From the NCBI GenBank assembly GCA_003254925.1, contig QANZ01044841.1, positions 403,518-467,517 on the forward strand: 64,000 nt of DNA. Reading direction: 5' to 3'. Position numbers and translations under genes: made by a program. Positions 25,121 to 36,396 of this stretch are shown here, in pieces; position 1 is the stretch's first letter; every line of letters starts with the position of its first letter. Source of the DNA: Chamaecrista fasciculata. Lineage: Eukaryota; Streptophyta; Magnoliopsida; Fabales; Fabaceae. The notes below the pieces were generated by a model. That model made no database searches. It saw nothing but the letters and a program-made list of their open reading frames with translations, and was not told the origin of the DNA.

Positions 25121-25522
25121 GGTTAAAGTATATTTTTGGTTCTATAACTTTGGTAAAAGTCTCAATTTGGTCCAATAACTTTTTTTGTTGCAATTTTGGT
25201 CCCATAACTTCTGAAAATATCTCACCGTTGGTCTCAAGCTGATTTTTATCCATTTATGCCGTTAAAGATAATCTGACATACTGAGTTGAATGATGATGTG
25301 ACAAATATGAGTGAGGTAGATTTAATGGTAGATATGAATGGAAATCAGCTTGGAATCAACGGTGAGACATTTTCAAAAGTTATGAGACCAAATAATAGAA
25401 AAAGTTATGGGATCAAATTGATACCTTTGACAAATTTATGGGACCAAAATTGCAACAAAAAAAGTTATGGGACTAAATTAAGACTTTTGCCAAAGTTATG
25501 AGACTAAAAGTGCACTTTAGCC
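25121..25522. repeat. Foldback MITE related to the 4170 element
   Basis: The left end GGTTAAAGTATATTTTTGG and right end AAAAGTGCACTTTAGCC are imperfect inverses, and the arms carry TTTTGGTCCCATAAC-type units like those at 4170-5065. The element is 402 bp and diverged; no clear target duplication remains. Confidence 0.6.
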
Positions 25523-27174
25523 CAACAATTTTATTCTTTTTAAGTTTTTTTCCTTTTTGGAGTTTGAAAGTGGACGACCAAATTGAACAAGTCAATTTGA
25601 CCTGTCACAAATAGTCGCCGGCCCAATGTTGATGAAGCTTATGCTTGAAGGCCATTGGGCCATTAAATAATATTACGATGTTTTTCAAACTTGAATGAAC
25701 CTTGGAGTCCTCGCATTCTCTTGGGCCTTCAAAGGACAATTTGATCTTATCGTATCAAACAGAACACCTTCCATAAGTAACCAATAGAAAGAAACATATG
25801 ATTACATTTTGATCTTTATGACTTCATCCAAGCAGTGAAAACTGAAAACATTCTCTCTCAGACAGATGCTTAGACAACACGTAAAGCAAAGATTGAAAAT
25901 GGCCTCGGCTTTGTCCCCTAATAGAATTAAAGTTTTTTCGTGGTTGGTTATTAGAAGTTAAACATAGTAATCATGCTTTGAACACAATTATTACGGTCTG
26001 AATAGGGATTCTAATAGTCCATTCTTTGGACATCTCTAGACAGTAAGTGGATCAGCTTTCACTTCTCGCTTTTCCCTCATGGTGTTTTCACATTACCAGA
26101 CTAATTAAAAAGCGGTCATGCCTGGTTGAGTAAACATTTGGATACTTCAAATTCGCATCACAAGCTTCATATATAATTATGAAAGTTCATGGAAGATATA
26201 GTCATATAGCCCCACAGATGAAGACACTCAATAAGTAAGAATAGGAAGCAAAATATGCACACAACTCCATACGAAATGGAGCCTGTTACTGGTAATTAAA
26301 TAAGGTGATGGGGTTGGTTGGATTGATAAGGATGTATAGCGAGACATAAATTGAGTAATTAAGCACTTGGTACTAAAAATGGGCCAGAGTTCTCTTATCT
26401 TCTTCATCAAATCCAATTAATAAGTCTCTATTTATTTTTCTTTTTACTCTTTAGAAACTCGAGTGCTTGGATGCATATCGCTTCCCATGAGTGGGGCCTC
26501 GACATCACACTAGAGGACAGCCAAAATTGCCCTGAGGATAGAGGTTGACGTCTTCTTAATGTATATTTCTAAGAATCGTCAAAATCTTATTTTGATTTTT
26601 GAATTATATATACTAAGGATTCTGATTTTAATTTGGTCATTAGAATTTGTTGTTTTGTTTTCATCTTTAAATTTTTTTTATTAGTTTTGGACAGCTAAAA
26701 ATTTAAAATGAACAATTTCTCTTTCACACATATTATATAATAAATAAATTGACAAAAAAAATTATTGATTATTTTTTTCTAAAAAATATTTTTTTTTTGT
26801 CAACTCACTTCTCATAAATCAAATGTTGAGTCTAGAAATAATAGTAAAAATCAAATAAAATCATGTTTTTGACTAACAGTGCAACAAATGAGAAAGTTAC
26901 TAATGAGGTTTGACTTATTTGGTCACATTCCACCTATGACAATTGCAGAAAATGGATCCCCTGAACTTCTAATGGGTGAAATTTTGGTGAAATTCTTTTA
27001 ATATGAGCCATCCAAGTAATCTAAGGTTGCTCCATTTGCCACATCATCCAACAAAGACAGATTGTTAATGAAACGCTGCGTTTTGGACAAAGGAATTAAA
27101 CACTTCAGAATGGGCACGAAACGTTGCGTTTTTTGGACAAGCGAATGCTTCATCTTCAGTCTTGAGTTTAAAGA
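25523..27174. other. Gene-poor DNA with a short SINE-like fragment
   Basis: No gene is supported. At about 26903-26950 a stretch (TTTGACTTATTTGGTCACAT) repeats the start of the SINE-like unit at 29416, suggesting a partial copy. Confidence 0.45.
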
Positions 27175-27345
27175 GAAACTTTGGATTAAAATCCCCATTT
27201 ATCATTGTTGGCAAAAACATGAAGAGAAAGCACAAGGTTACCAGGGATAGCCCAAGTGAGAAGCTCTTTGCTGGGGAATCCAGCTTCATCCCCACCACCA
27301 CCGTCCGGCCACCGGAGCCGCCGTCATGAGCTTCTCCGGACAGAA
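27175..27345 (-). pseudogene. Frameshifted fragment of a USP-domain protein kinase
   Basis: On the minus strand, one frame reads SGGRTVVVGMKLDSP and the next frame continues SKELLTWA, then PGNLVLSLHVFANND. Together these resemble the start of the universal stress protein (alpha-hydrolase-like) domain found at the N-terminus of plant receptor-like cytoplasmic kinases of the At5g63940 kind. One base appears lost at the CCCCAGC boundary and a few residues between TWA and PG are missing. No kinase domain lies nearby. I read it as a broken gene fragment. Confidence 0.5.
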
Positions 27346-27499
27346 AGTTATAGCAACCGACGAAGGAAGTGGGAAGGGATGCGAGGGTTTGGATGTACGA
27401 AAGAAAAAAAAAATAATAAAGTGACGTGGCAAATTGAAGAGCGTAGATTACATGAACAGCTCAGATTCATCGAATTTTACCAGAATGTCAGGAGGCAAA

Positions 27500-27660
27500 A
27501 GTTCAGGGGATCCGTTTTCGACAATTGCATGACTTAGATTCCATTTCTGGTGATGTTTCATTTAGTGAGTTATCTGTAAAAATCTTTGCAAGTGTTCTCT
27601 AGTCCAAAGCCGTGTCTTGACCCTGGAATGAGACACTATCTTCTCACCTAAATTTTTAAA
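27500..27660. repeat. Degenerate SINE-like repeat copy
   Basis: The segment from GACAATTGCATGACTTAGATTC to CACCTAAATTTTT parallels 29445-29590 at intermediate similarity: TTAGTGAGTTAT, GTCTTGACCCTGG and CACCTAAATTTTT all have partners there. It is a dispersed repeat copy without coding capacity. Confidence 0.4.
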
Positions 27661-28261
27661 AGATTAAATGAGAAAGTTTGGGAACCAAAACAAAAAGAAA
27701 AAAAAGGTTTGAGGACCAAAACAAAAGTCACCCATATAATTCAAGCATCAAAATGAAAATTTAACCTTTCAAGAGTACGGGGGTTTTCAATTTTCATCTA
27801 CTCACGCACGATCACAAGATGTTGGATGAAATGTATGAGTGAATGAGCGAGTGAGTTGTACGGGGATTGGGTGCAATAGTGTATGCTAGCTAAAGAAGCA
27901 GCATTGTGTACATTTCTGGGTCCTACTAGCCATCGAGTTTGCACGAGCGTGACGTAGCAGCTAGGACAGGACAGATCACAGACGAGACCCTTCATAGAAA
28001 TGGTTTTGGATGCTAAAGCCATGAATTGAATTCATCACACAAATATGTTCGTGCGGGTTCAGCCAATCGCATATATAAATATATATGCCCATATGGTCCA
28101 TCACGTGGGCATCACTACGTTTGGACCACAAGTCCACCACCACCCCCTTGTGCTCTAATCTCTATTGCTAACACAACCTACACTTCTCACTTTGTGTATG
28201 GAGCACACATACCTAATATGTATGATATGCTGTTGGTTGTTTTTTTATTTTATTTTTTTGC
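27661..28261. other. Far upstream DNA of the IAA29-like gene
   Basis: No gene is recognised. A G-box lies at 28102-28107. Confidence 0.45.
28102..28107. promoter_or_regulatory. G-box CACGTG about 1.9 kb upstream of the IAA29-like gene
   Basis: Perfect CACGTG palindrome. Arabidopsis IAA29 is a known target of PIF factors, which bind G-boxes, but the distance is large and repeats lie between, so the link is weak. Confidence 0.25.
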
Positions 28262-28430
28262 CTAAAGTATCTTCAACCCGATAGGTCAATAATTAATCTT
28301 CAATGAATTTGAGCTCCATTTAAGGGTTTGTCGTTGGCTAATTGATTGCTGCATACCCAAGGTGGAATTCAAATTCCCGACACTTAGTTAAGCGACTTAG
28401 TGAACTAACCAGTAGACCAACCAAACTTAA
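28262..28430 (-). mobile_element. tRNA-derived SINE-like element
   Basis: Read on the minus strand there is an A-box-like TGGTCTACTGGTTAG followed about 40 bases later by a B-box-like GGGAATTTGAATTCC, the internal Pol III promoter layout of a plant SINE. The exact ends and duplications were not resolved. Confidence 0.45.
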
Positions 28431-28891
28431 TTTTTATTATGCTGTTGGTTGTTTTATCCAACACACTTCGCTTTCTATCCTTCCTTCAATAAGAGTTCCC
28501 TCATCTCTGGAATACAGTGAAGTCAGAACCTAACCCGACAGACAGAATCACTATATTTTATTTGTGCCAAGCAGATCCATATAACTTAAGTGTCTGTATT
28601 ACTATAATCAACAAGATGAATCACATTTTTTTAGTATGTGGAACTTGTGGGGGTTTCTAAAATCATGATATGCTTGACGGGTATCTGCCGACAAATTGGA
28701 CATATTAGCTAACAAAATCAACAGGTGCATGAACTAGTAATATATATATATATATATCTTGACTCCACCCCTTTCTGGTCATCCATGTTTAAAACTATAG
28801 TCTATGTTAAAAATAAGAAAATTTACTATTTGGTCTCTCTTTCTTTACTAAGTTAACAATTTAGTCCCTTATTTATTCTACATACATATTT

Positions 28892-28922
28892 GCGTGCCCG
28901 TTAGGGCACGCAAAACCCCTAG
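28892..28922 (+). mobile_element. Helitron 3' end
   Basis: A perfect 8-bp hairpin (GCGTGCCC, loop GTTA, GGGCACGC) is followed after 7 bases by CTAG at 28919-28922 and then T. This is the classic Helitron 3' terminus. The 5' TC end was not located, so the size of the element is unknown; the sequence just upstream includes a TTTGGTCTCTC foldback-arm fragment. Confidence 0.65.
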
Positions 28923-29415
28923 TATATATATATTGTGGAAGCTCTTGATAATTAACTAGCTAGCCTAATAAACGTAGTTAATTTGGTTTATTGCAGTGTG
29001 CCATGATCAAACAGAGGATCACCTGTAATATAGCAGCTCAAGTGTTCGACAAAAGATCATAATGTGATTTAGCAGTAAATGGTGACACACAACTTCGACA
29101 CCTGTCATTAAATGTAATGTTTGGTTATAAATGGATTGTGTGGAAAAGTAAAGAAGAAATTACTATTAATTAACCCAAGTTGTTGAATTTGATACGTTTA
29201 TATCTGCTAATCTTCCTGTTTAATCTTTTTTTATCACTTTATGGGCAAAAGTTGTCATATACTTCAATTTATGTATAATTAGATTCTTATCACAGTTAAT
29301 GAACCCAACCCCCAGCGTGTCCTTTCAGAATGATCCCCTTCACCAAATTATATTGTTAATGAGTATGACAGTTCCTTATAACAATAAACAAAGTAATAGC
29401 GAAAAAAAAAAAACA
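28923..29415. other. Intergenic DNA upstream of the IAA29-like gene
   Basis: AT-rich, with no recognisable gene or repeat. Confidence 0.45.
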
Positions 29416-29630
29416 ATGAGATTTGATTTATTTGGTTACCTTCCGCTCATGACAATTGCATGGCTTGTGTTCGATTCATGGTAATGTCTTATTTAGTGGG
29501 TTATTGTAAATATTTCTGTAAGTGCTTTTTGAGCCCGAAGACCTGCCCTGACTTTGCACTGGGGCGTCATCCCTTAACCTAAATTTTTTTCTTACCCAAA
29601 AAAAAAGAAAGAAAGAAAGAAAGAAAAGCT
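29416..29630 (+). mobile_element. SINE-like element with a GAAA tail
   Basis: It carries a B-box-like GTGTTCGATTCATGG near 29466 and ends with a poly-A then (GAAA)n tail at 29598-29625. Partial copies of the same sequence occur at about 26903 and 27500. A retroposed Pol III-derived repeat is the simplest reading. Confidence 0.4.
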
Positions 29631-29990
29631 AGAGATAGAGAAGATAAATGTGGAAGTGGGGACAGCAAGGCATGTAAATTGAGACCAATAAAAAGGAGGA
29701 GGGCAAAGTGGGTGTGTCACGTTGGTGCACCCATTACTCAACTAGCTTATAATGCTGCTGGTCTTTTAGCCGACCCAACTTCCATGCTGTCCCTAACTAT
29801 TTATATTCCACAAGACAATGGTCACTTTCATTCATCTCCCTCACCTACACATGCACACATATAAATAGTTTACAACTTCCAAACAATAGTAATCCCATTC
29901 ACTTTGAGTTGCTTCCATATCTAGCTTAAAAATTGCCCTGTATAATATATGCACACACACACACACACATATATTACATATTCTCCTTCA
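29631..29990. other. Proximal upstream DNA of the IAA29-like gene
   Basis: It contains a (CA)n tract at 29951-29969 and a TGTCACGTTG motif near 29715. No coding sequence is seen. Confidence 0.45.
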
Positions 29991-29995
29991 TCCAC

Positions 29996-30004
29996 TATAT
30001 ATAG
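29996..30004 (+). promoter_or_regulatory. TATA box of the IAA29-like gene
   Basis: TATATATAG lies 43 to 51 bases upstream of the ATG at 30047, leaving room for a short leader only. The position argues against an unseen upstream coding exon. Confidence 0.45.
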
Positions 30005-30046
30005 TAGATTCTAATTAATTAGCTTGTTGTTAATTAGGCCACATAT

Positions 30047-31173
30047 ATGGAGCTTCAAAATCCCATGGTGGAATTCGACCAAACCAATCCTGGCTTGGGG
30101 AGTTCAAAGCAGATATGGAGGCACACTTGCTGTCTGGAAATCAACAAGCATGTCAAAAACAAGCGTAGCTTAGAAGATTCATTTGGACAATATTCTTTGA
30201 AAACCCTGCCTACTTTACTTGTGTGGAGTGGACAGCCAAACGAGGAAGATGACCGTGGCGGAAAGAAAAACAGACACACTTGTCCAAAAAACGAGTAAGT
30301 TTGTTTTTCTCTTATATTTCTCTGTTTCCTTTGTCTCTGTAACAAGTCTCACATGGAAAGACAAACTCAACAACTAATTTTTGAGATGCATATATAATCA
30401 TTTAAGAAAGCCTATTTTGATTTTTTTTTCCCATGAACACAGGAATAAGGAAGACGAGAATCGTGTGGTGGGGTGGCCACCTATTAAATCAATATGGAGG
30501 AAGAAGAAACTGCATCATGATCAACAGTACCCAAGAATCCAGATTAGGAACGATAGGCTACCAATATGTGAGCATGGAACTAGAGGATCAAGCTCCTTAT
30601 TCGTCAAGGTTAAGATGGAAGGAGTAGCACTAGAAAGGAAGATCGATTTGAGGCATCACACCAATTATGAGACTCTTACAAATGACTTAATTAGTGTGTT
30701 TGCTAAATGTAAGTCGTTGGTATATACATATACATTTATTTTGTGTTGTGTGTGTGAGGTTACAATGGAATTGATTATTTTTTTGCTTATTAGACCAAAA
30801 TCTTGAAGAAGAAGATAGTGCAAGTTATACACTCACGTATCAAGACGAAGGAGGAGATTGGCGACTTGCTGGAGATGTTTCATGGCGGTATGTACATTTT
30901 ATTCTTGACTAATATATATTAATAAAATAAATAATTAAATATACATGATAATTTTTCACATTATTACTTATAATGGTGAGAAAATATATAACAACAATTT
31001 TTTTTTAAAAAAAAAATCTTATTTTAAGATATCAATTTAAAATGTTAAATAATTAAGATAAAATACCATGATATTAATTTAACTAAAAATGAATTAATTG
31101 ATGATTATGCAGATCGTTCATTGATTCCGTGCAGCGTTTGGAGATATTAAGGAATGGCATTGTACCTGTTTGA
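30047..31173 (+). CDS. IAA29: Aux/IAA auxin repressor, IAA29-type, EAR motif apparently lost
   Basis: Four exons join in frame to 222 residues: 30047-30294, 30443-30708, 30794-30887 and 31113-31173. The degron core VVGWPPIKS (domain II) and the PB1 region are present: LFVKVKMEGVALERKIDL with the conserved lysine, TYQDEGGDWRLAGDVSW as the acidic face, and RLEILRNG at the end. WSGQPNEEDD is typical of the IAA29 group. Arabidopsis IAA29 (At4g32280) has an N-terminal LxLxL EAR motif that recruits TOPLESS; here the protein starts MELQNPMVEFDQTNPG and no LxLxL occurs. The protein should still bind TIR1/AFB and ARFs. The start is the first ATG after a TATA box. An assembly error removing about 24 bases cannot be excluded. 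Confidence 0.9.
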
Positions 31174-31690
31174 TCTGCATGTGCTAATATTTATGGGCCC
31201 AAAATTTGCTTCAATCTATCAGATGCAAAGAGAAAAAAAATTGAATATATTATACATGCTTATATATGAATATTTTTAATGTTTAACAAGGGGATATTAT
31301 AACGCAAATTTAGATTTTAAAGATCAGACGAGCAAAGGTTGGAGGAAGCTAGGTTTTTCTTTCAAGGTGGATTGCAATTTACAGATCGTGATGTTGTTTA
31401 TGTTTATGGCATTGTATCCAAGAGAAAATGACTATTATATGTTCATTATGTTAATTTATTAATTAATCATGCATTGTACCCAAAAATAATTGTACCAATA
31501 CTTCAAGCTAAGGAGTGAACACCCTCATTCTATGCTAGCAATAAATAAACAAATTATAGCTATATCTATTATAATTTAACCTATTAGTGAACTAACAGTT
31601 GAATCAATGATTTGATATCTGAAAATCTTATATTGGTTAAGATTCTTAACTTATCAATTGATCTAGTCATTAATTAAAATAACGAAACAC
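31174..31690. other. 3' flank of the IAA29-like gene
   Basis: It likely contains the 3'UTR; otherwise AT-rich and featureless. Confidence 0.45.
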
Positions 31691-31691
31691 T

Positions 31692-31985
31692 GCCAATGTG
31701 GATTGGCACATTGGTTAAGGATTCGGACAAAAAATTTTTGTCTCGTCATGGACAAGGAATTTGAATCCCCCTTAAGTCATTTTAATTTCACTTGGTGGGC
31801 ATCCTTCTCTAGGGAGATCCCCTAGTGGCTAAGGGCTAGTTGAGTAGCTGTTCTGGATAAAATTGCTTGCGGTTTAAGCATGTGCAGTAATCTTTTGGAT
31901 TGGGCCTCTATTAGCCTCTCTGACATGCCTCTGACGCCCTGCCAGATAGTTCTGGCAGTGTCTTCCCTTACTACCACTTTTAGCT
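31692..31985 (+). mobile_element. tRNA-derived SINE-like element
   Basis: A-box-like TGGCACATTGGTTAAGG is followed by B-box-like GGAATTTGAATCCCC about 45 bases later. The body (GGTGGGCATCC, CTCTGACATGCC, GTTCTGGCAGTG) is non-coding. The B box resembles that of the SINE-like element at 28262. Confidence 0.4.
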
Positions 31986-34950
31986 AAGATATAAATTACT
32001 TGAAGATCTTATTTCATTTTTTTTTTGGCCGAAAGATCTTATTTCACTTGAAAGAACTCTTATTTGTCCTTTGAGTTTTTTTTATTATTTTTTTATTTTT
32101 TATGGAAGTGCCCTTTGAGTTAAACCTATCAACTTGTATCATCGAAAATTTAAACATTACTATATATGCATTTCCCTCTTCTGCATTGGTTTTTGCTACA
32201 TTAAAAATTCTATGGATAAAACTAATAATCTATCGTCATATACATATTTATAGTTTCTTTAAGTGGTGGCGTCAAAAAAGTGAAATTTATGTGTGATTTT
32301 GCAATTTCTTGTAATAATTATAACAGAAAAAATAACAACATTCCAATTATTATATACAATAATGCGATAGTGAAAAGAAAGTTCAGTTTGAGTTACAGTA
32401 ATTGGTTTCTCTTATTATTTCCCAAAAAAAATTTAAATGATTTTAAAACTTGAAAAATAACTGAATACCTCTTATTTAATTTTTCGAATGAGTAATAAAT
32501 CTTTAGTATATATCTTTTCTATCTATAAAAAAAAGCAGGTTACTTCAAAGAGTTGGCTTCCTATAATACCCTTAAACATACCTCTTCATTTCTCAAAGAT
32601 ACCTTCTTATTTTATTTTCCTAAAAAATACTTCTTTTGTTCCTAAAATATACCTCTTCATTAGAAGAGAGTTGCCACTAATATTTTACTTCCTAAAATGC
32701 CCTTAAATATATAAAAGTGTGAGTTGCTTACAAGTTTCAATTTCCCAAAATGGCCATAATAAGTTTCAACTTTTTTCCATTGAAAACGACACACCTTTTA
32801 ATTAAAACGATGTTTAATAGCATCTCCTCAGTTTAGCGGCAGTTGTTATTATTAAACAACTACTCTTCTCTTTCCCTTTGCTCCACCCACGAAAGTAAAC
32901 AAGAATTGGTGCAGATCTCAAAGAACCAACATTGTCCTCAAATAGCCATTAGTCGTCACTCTCTTGAATCATAGAGTCTACATTTGCCTAGCCATATCTC
33001 TCTCTTCATGGAGAGACTCTACATGGGTGTCGTCATCATCCCCGTGAAACTCTTCTAGAAGAAACCAGAGCAGCGTTACAAATATGAGTCCATTCAAGAC
33101 CACATCGAGTTGGGCTCGTCCTCATCCAAATCCCAATTGTTCAATATGAACAAGAGGTCAGATAATGAATGAATTATGAAAGCATGATGAATATATTGTC
33201 GTTCATTCTTTTATTTTTACCCTCTTTCTGGTTTGGTCTCTTCGACACACAACTGCTAAAAAAGGCTGAATCGTCACCCTCTTAATATGACAGGCTTTTA
33301 CAAATTTCAAACATGCGCATCCACATACATCTGCTTCTCTGTTCTTTTGAGTCTTCCAATGTGCATTGAATTGTTTGATTTATTACTACTGCACTGATCA
33401 CAGACAAAGTTTACGATATCTTCTTCCCAAGTGTTGTATTTAACAATTGTAAGTTGCAACTTGCCATTTGTATTTGATTTGGGCTTGGTGTTACTTTCAG
33501 TGTTCTGTTTTTTTGTTTTTGTTTCTGATTTGTTTGTTTGAAGAAAACTCTGGTTTTGGAATAGAATATTTGTTTTTTGGTGGCCAAAAGAGAAGCAAGA
33601 TTTGATCATCTTGGTATAATTATGAATTTGTGAATAATTCTTTGTTGCCTACAGTTCTTGTCTACTACGACACTTACACAATAAAGTCATCCAAACTACA
33701 GTGTCAACAATGCCATGTAAGTCTCAACCTTCTATAACTATGGTCCAAGATTTGGAAATTTGTTGTCCTACCGCCCAGTGCCTTCGTTGTTTTCATGTAA
33801 TTATATTTTTAATCCCTCCAATTTGATTTTCGATGTGTTCTATTATGCTTCAACTGAATGTAGTTCTGATCAAAACGTTTACCCTTCCAAAAGGAATATG
33901 GCATATTTCTTTGCTTGTATTTTGTCAATTTCGTTAACTCTTAAGTATCCTATTTCTCGTTGGCCAAAAAGAAAAAAAAAATCCTATTTCTCAATTTTGA
34001 CTCCTTTATATATCTATCCGTAAAATCTTTGTAATGGGAAATTCCAACAGATAAGTTAGAGATGGTAAATGCATTTATGGTGGGGTGACGAGGATTGAAG
34101 ACGCCATCTATATTTGTTCGATTATTAGCTATGTGTGAGTGATAAAGTGATAGTAGTATATATCTTTGGGACTTGGGGTTTGATTGGATGATCAATACGA
34201 GTTCTCTCCCTCATTTATTCTCTATTAATCTTAAAGATTTTAGAAGTCCAAATATGCTTGTCAGATTCTTTGTCCATAAATGTTTGGTTTATCATTTTTC
34301 TTCCTCATTAATTTACGCTCTACTAATCTTATATGTAAGATTTTGGTCAATTTGCGAGTTCCCTAACTTTATGTTTTGGCTTGATTGATCCACTAGAGAA
34401 GATGGAAGATTCTTCCTCAAAATCCTTTTTCATGAAGCACTTCTCTTTAATGCGAGGAAACCAAACAACAAATGACATATTTATAAATAAGTTATTGCGT
34501 GACAGGTTACTTTTTGGAGATTATCTTGCAGAAGGTAAGGTCCCCATTATATTGGCATTGGAGAGAACACCAAAATCATGTTAGTTTCATTTAATTGTTT
34601 TGCCTCTTAATGTTGCCTCTTAATGTTGGGTATTTGTCAAACCATTTACAACAGATATGTGTTGACTGTTGTTTCTTTATAAAGAAATTTCTTTTGAAGT
34701 GAGTAATATCAACCTAAAAATATGGCTTCTTAGCCTACTTGTGTCTTTGGTACTCCTTCTATACATCAAATCATGAATCAATGTTTAACTATTTTGTTTT
34801 AAATTTGATGTTGCTATTGACAGTTCTGTATCTGTGTAGTTATGGAGAATAAATGAGTCCACTTCCTGATTCATGGTGTTCAACAAACAATGTGTAGGAT
34901 ATTTTCAAATAAAAACATCCAATGATTCTTCTTGCAGGTCAACCAATGTT
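31986..34950. other. Gene-poor region, possibly containing Helitron-derived sequence
   Basis: No gene is supported. At 32518 TCTATCTATAAAAAAAAGCA resembles a plant Helitron 5' end. Short frames such as 34381-34584 and one reading RYKYESIQDHIELG near 33080 match no family I recognise. Confidence 0.4.
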
Positions 34951-34951
34951 A

Positions 34952-36026
34952 TATATATAAGGGTAAAATGTATTTTGGTACCCTGTGGTTAGGACCGAAT
35001 CCACTGTGGTACCCTGAAAGACAAAATTTGACACTTTGGTATCCTGAGGTTTGCGCCGTTAGCACTTTGGTACCATGTGGTTATTTTCTGTCAAGATTTA
35101 ACGGAAAATTGTTAACACTTTTGCAAAAATTACAAAATTCCCCCAAATAGTTACAAAATTTTCAAAAATATCCCTAGATCATAATATTTGAGGACTAAAA
35201 TGAAAATTGTAATAAAACTTTGGGGTCAAAATGTAATTATGAAAAATATTGGAAAAAGAATAAAATTAAAGATTAATCCTAAATCTGAAAAATAAAATGC
35301 AATTTAGTCCTAAAACTGTATGGTTTGATGGTGAGAAGATATACTTTGCAAATTTTTTGCAAAATTTACAGGATTCCCCCAAATAATTTCAAAATTTTCA
35401 AAAAAGTCCCTAGATCATGATATTTGAGGACTACAATAAAAATTACAAAAAAGTCCCTTTTCGGGTCAAAATGAAATTTTGGAAAATAGAAAAGGAGATA
35501 ATTACATATCAGTCCTAAACCTAGAAAATAAATGCAATTTAGTCCTACCCATATTCAAATACAACTACTTAAATAAAATTTGAAGAATATTCCCATTAAT
35601 TAATTTACAAGTTAAATAATTAATATTTACTTTCACTAAATAATTTAATAGATTACTAAAATATTTATTTTTTATAAAATTATAATAAAACTATAATTTT
35701 TTCATGCAAGTTATTTAGTTTGTTGTGTTTTGATTTGTTTTACCAAAGGAAAAGGACCTAAACGCACAAAAGAAATCTTGTTGAAGAGTGAAATATGGTT
35801 TAAGCAGCAATAAAAACTAATGGATAAGATGTAGTAGAAATCGACGACTAAGATTGAGCCACGTCAGCACTTTTTGTTAATTTTTTACGGAAAATAATCA
35901 CAGGGTACCAAAGTGCCAACGGCGCAAACCTCAGGGTACCAAAGTGTAAAATTTTGTCTTTCAGAGTACCAAAGTGGATTCAGTCCTAACCACAGGGTAT
36001 CAAAATGCATTTTACCCTATATATAA
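34952..36026. mobile_element. Foldback MITE with 9-bp target duplication, GGTACCC family
   Basis: The element is 34961-36017 (1057 bp). It starts GGGTAAAATGTATTTTGG and ends in the inverse CAAAATGCATTTTACCC. Both flanks carry TATATATAA (34952-34960 and 36018-36026). The arms repeat TTTGGTACCCTG-type units. The interior has a direct duplication: about 35123-35330 is repeated at about 35357-35545 (ATTCCCCCAAATA, TCCCTAGATCATRATATTTG). No transposase is present. The 1-322 segment is a second copy. Confidence 0.8.
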
Positions 36027-36158
36027 TTAGTTTATTTATTTATAATTAATTTTATTTATTTATTAATAATTAATTTTATTATTTATAGTTAGTTTCATTT
36101 ATTTAGATATATCTTCAATATATTTTTTATCTTTTGGTGTTCTCCTCACTTTGTTGCA

Positions 36159-36168
36159 TCTATACTAT

Positions 36169-36203
<35 letters not shown>

Positions 36204-36396
36204 TTATATACATTGCAGACAGTTCTAACTACAAAATAATGCATTTTAAGATTATTATGGTTCAAAAACCGTTGATGAAAGTTTATTTTGCAACAATTCA
36301 AATTTGTATCAAAAACAATTTAAAGTTTTAAGTCCAATGTTACGTAAATATAGATGAATACTTACTAACACGTGAAACGCACGTGATGGCTACTAG
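36159..36396 (+). mobile_element. Small non-autonomous Helitron
   Basis: The candidate starts TCTATACTATAAAA at 36159 (preceded by A) and ends CTAG at 36393-36396 (followed by T). A hairpin, CACGTG-AAACG-CACGTG, lies about 9 bases before CTAG. These are the expected Helitron ends and A/T insertion context. An alternative 5' end at about 32518 would make a 3.9-kb element. A (TA)n microsatellite at 36171-36199 lies inside. Confidence 0.5.

Noticed and set aside
34381..34584. 67-codon frame starting MIDPLEKMED
   Set aside because: No recognisable domain, no splice partner and no codon pattern that sets it apart from its surroundings.
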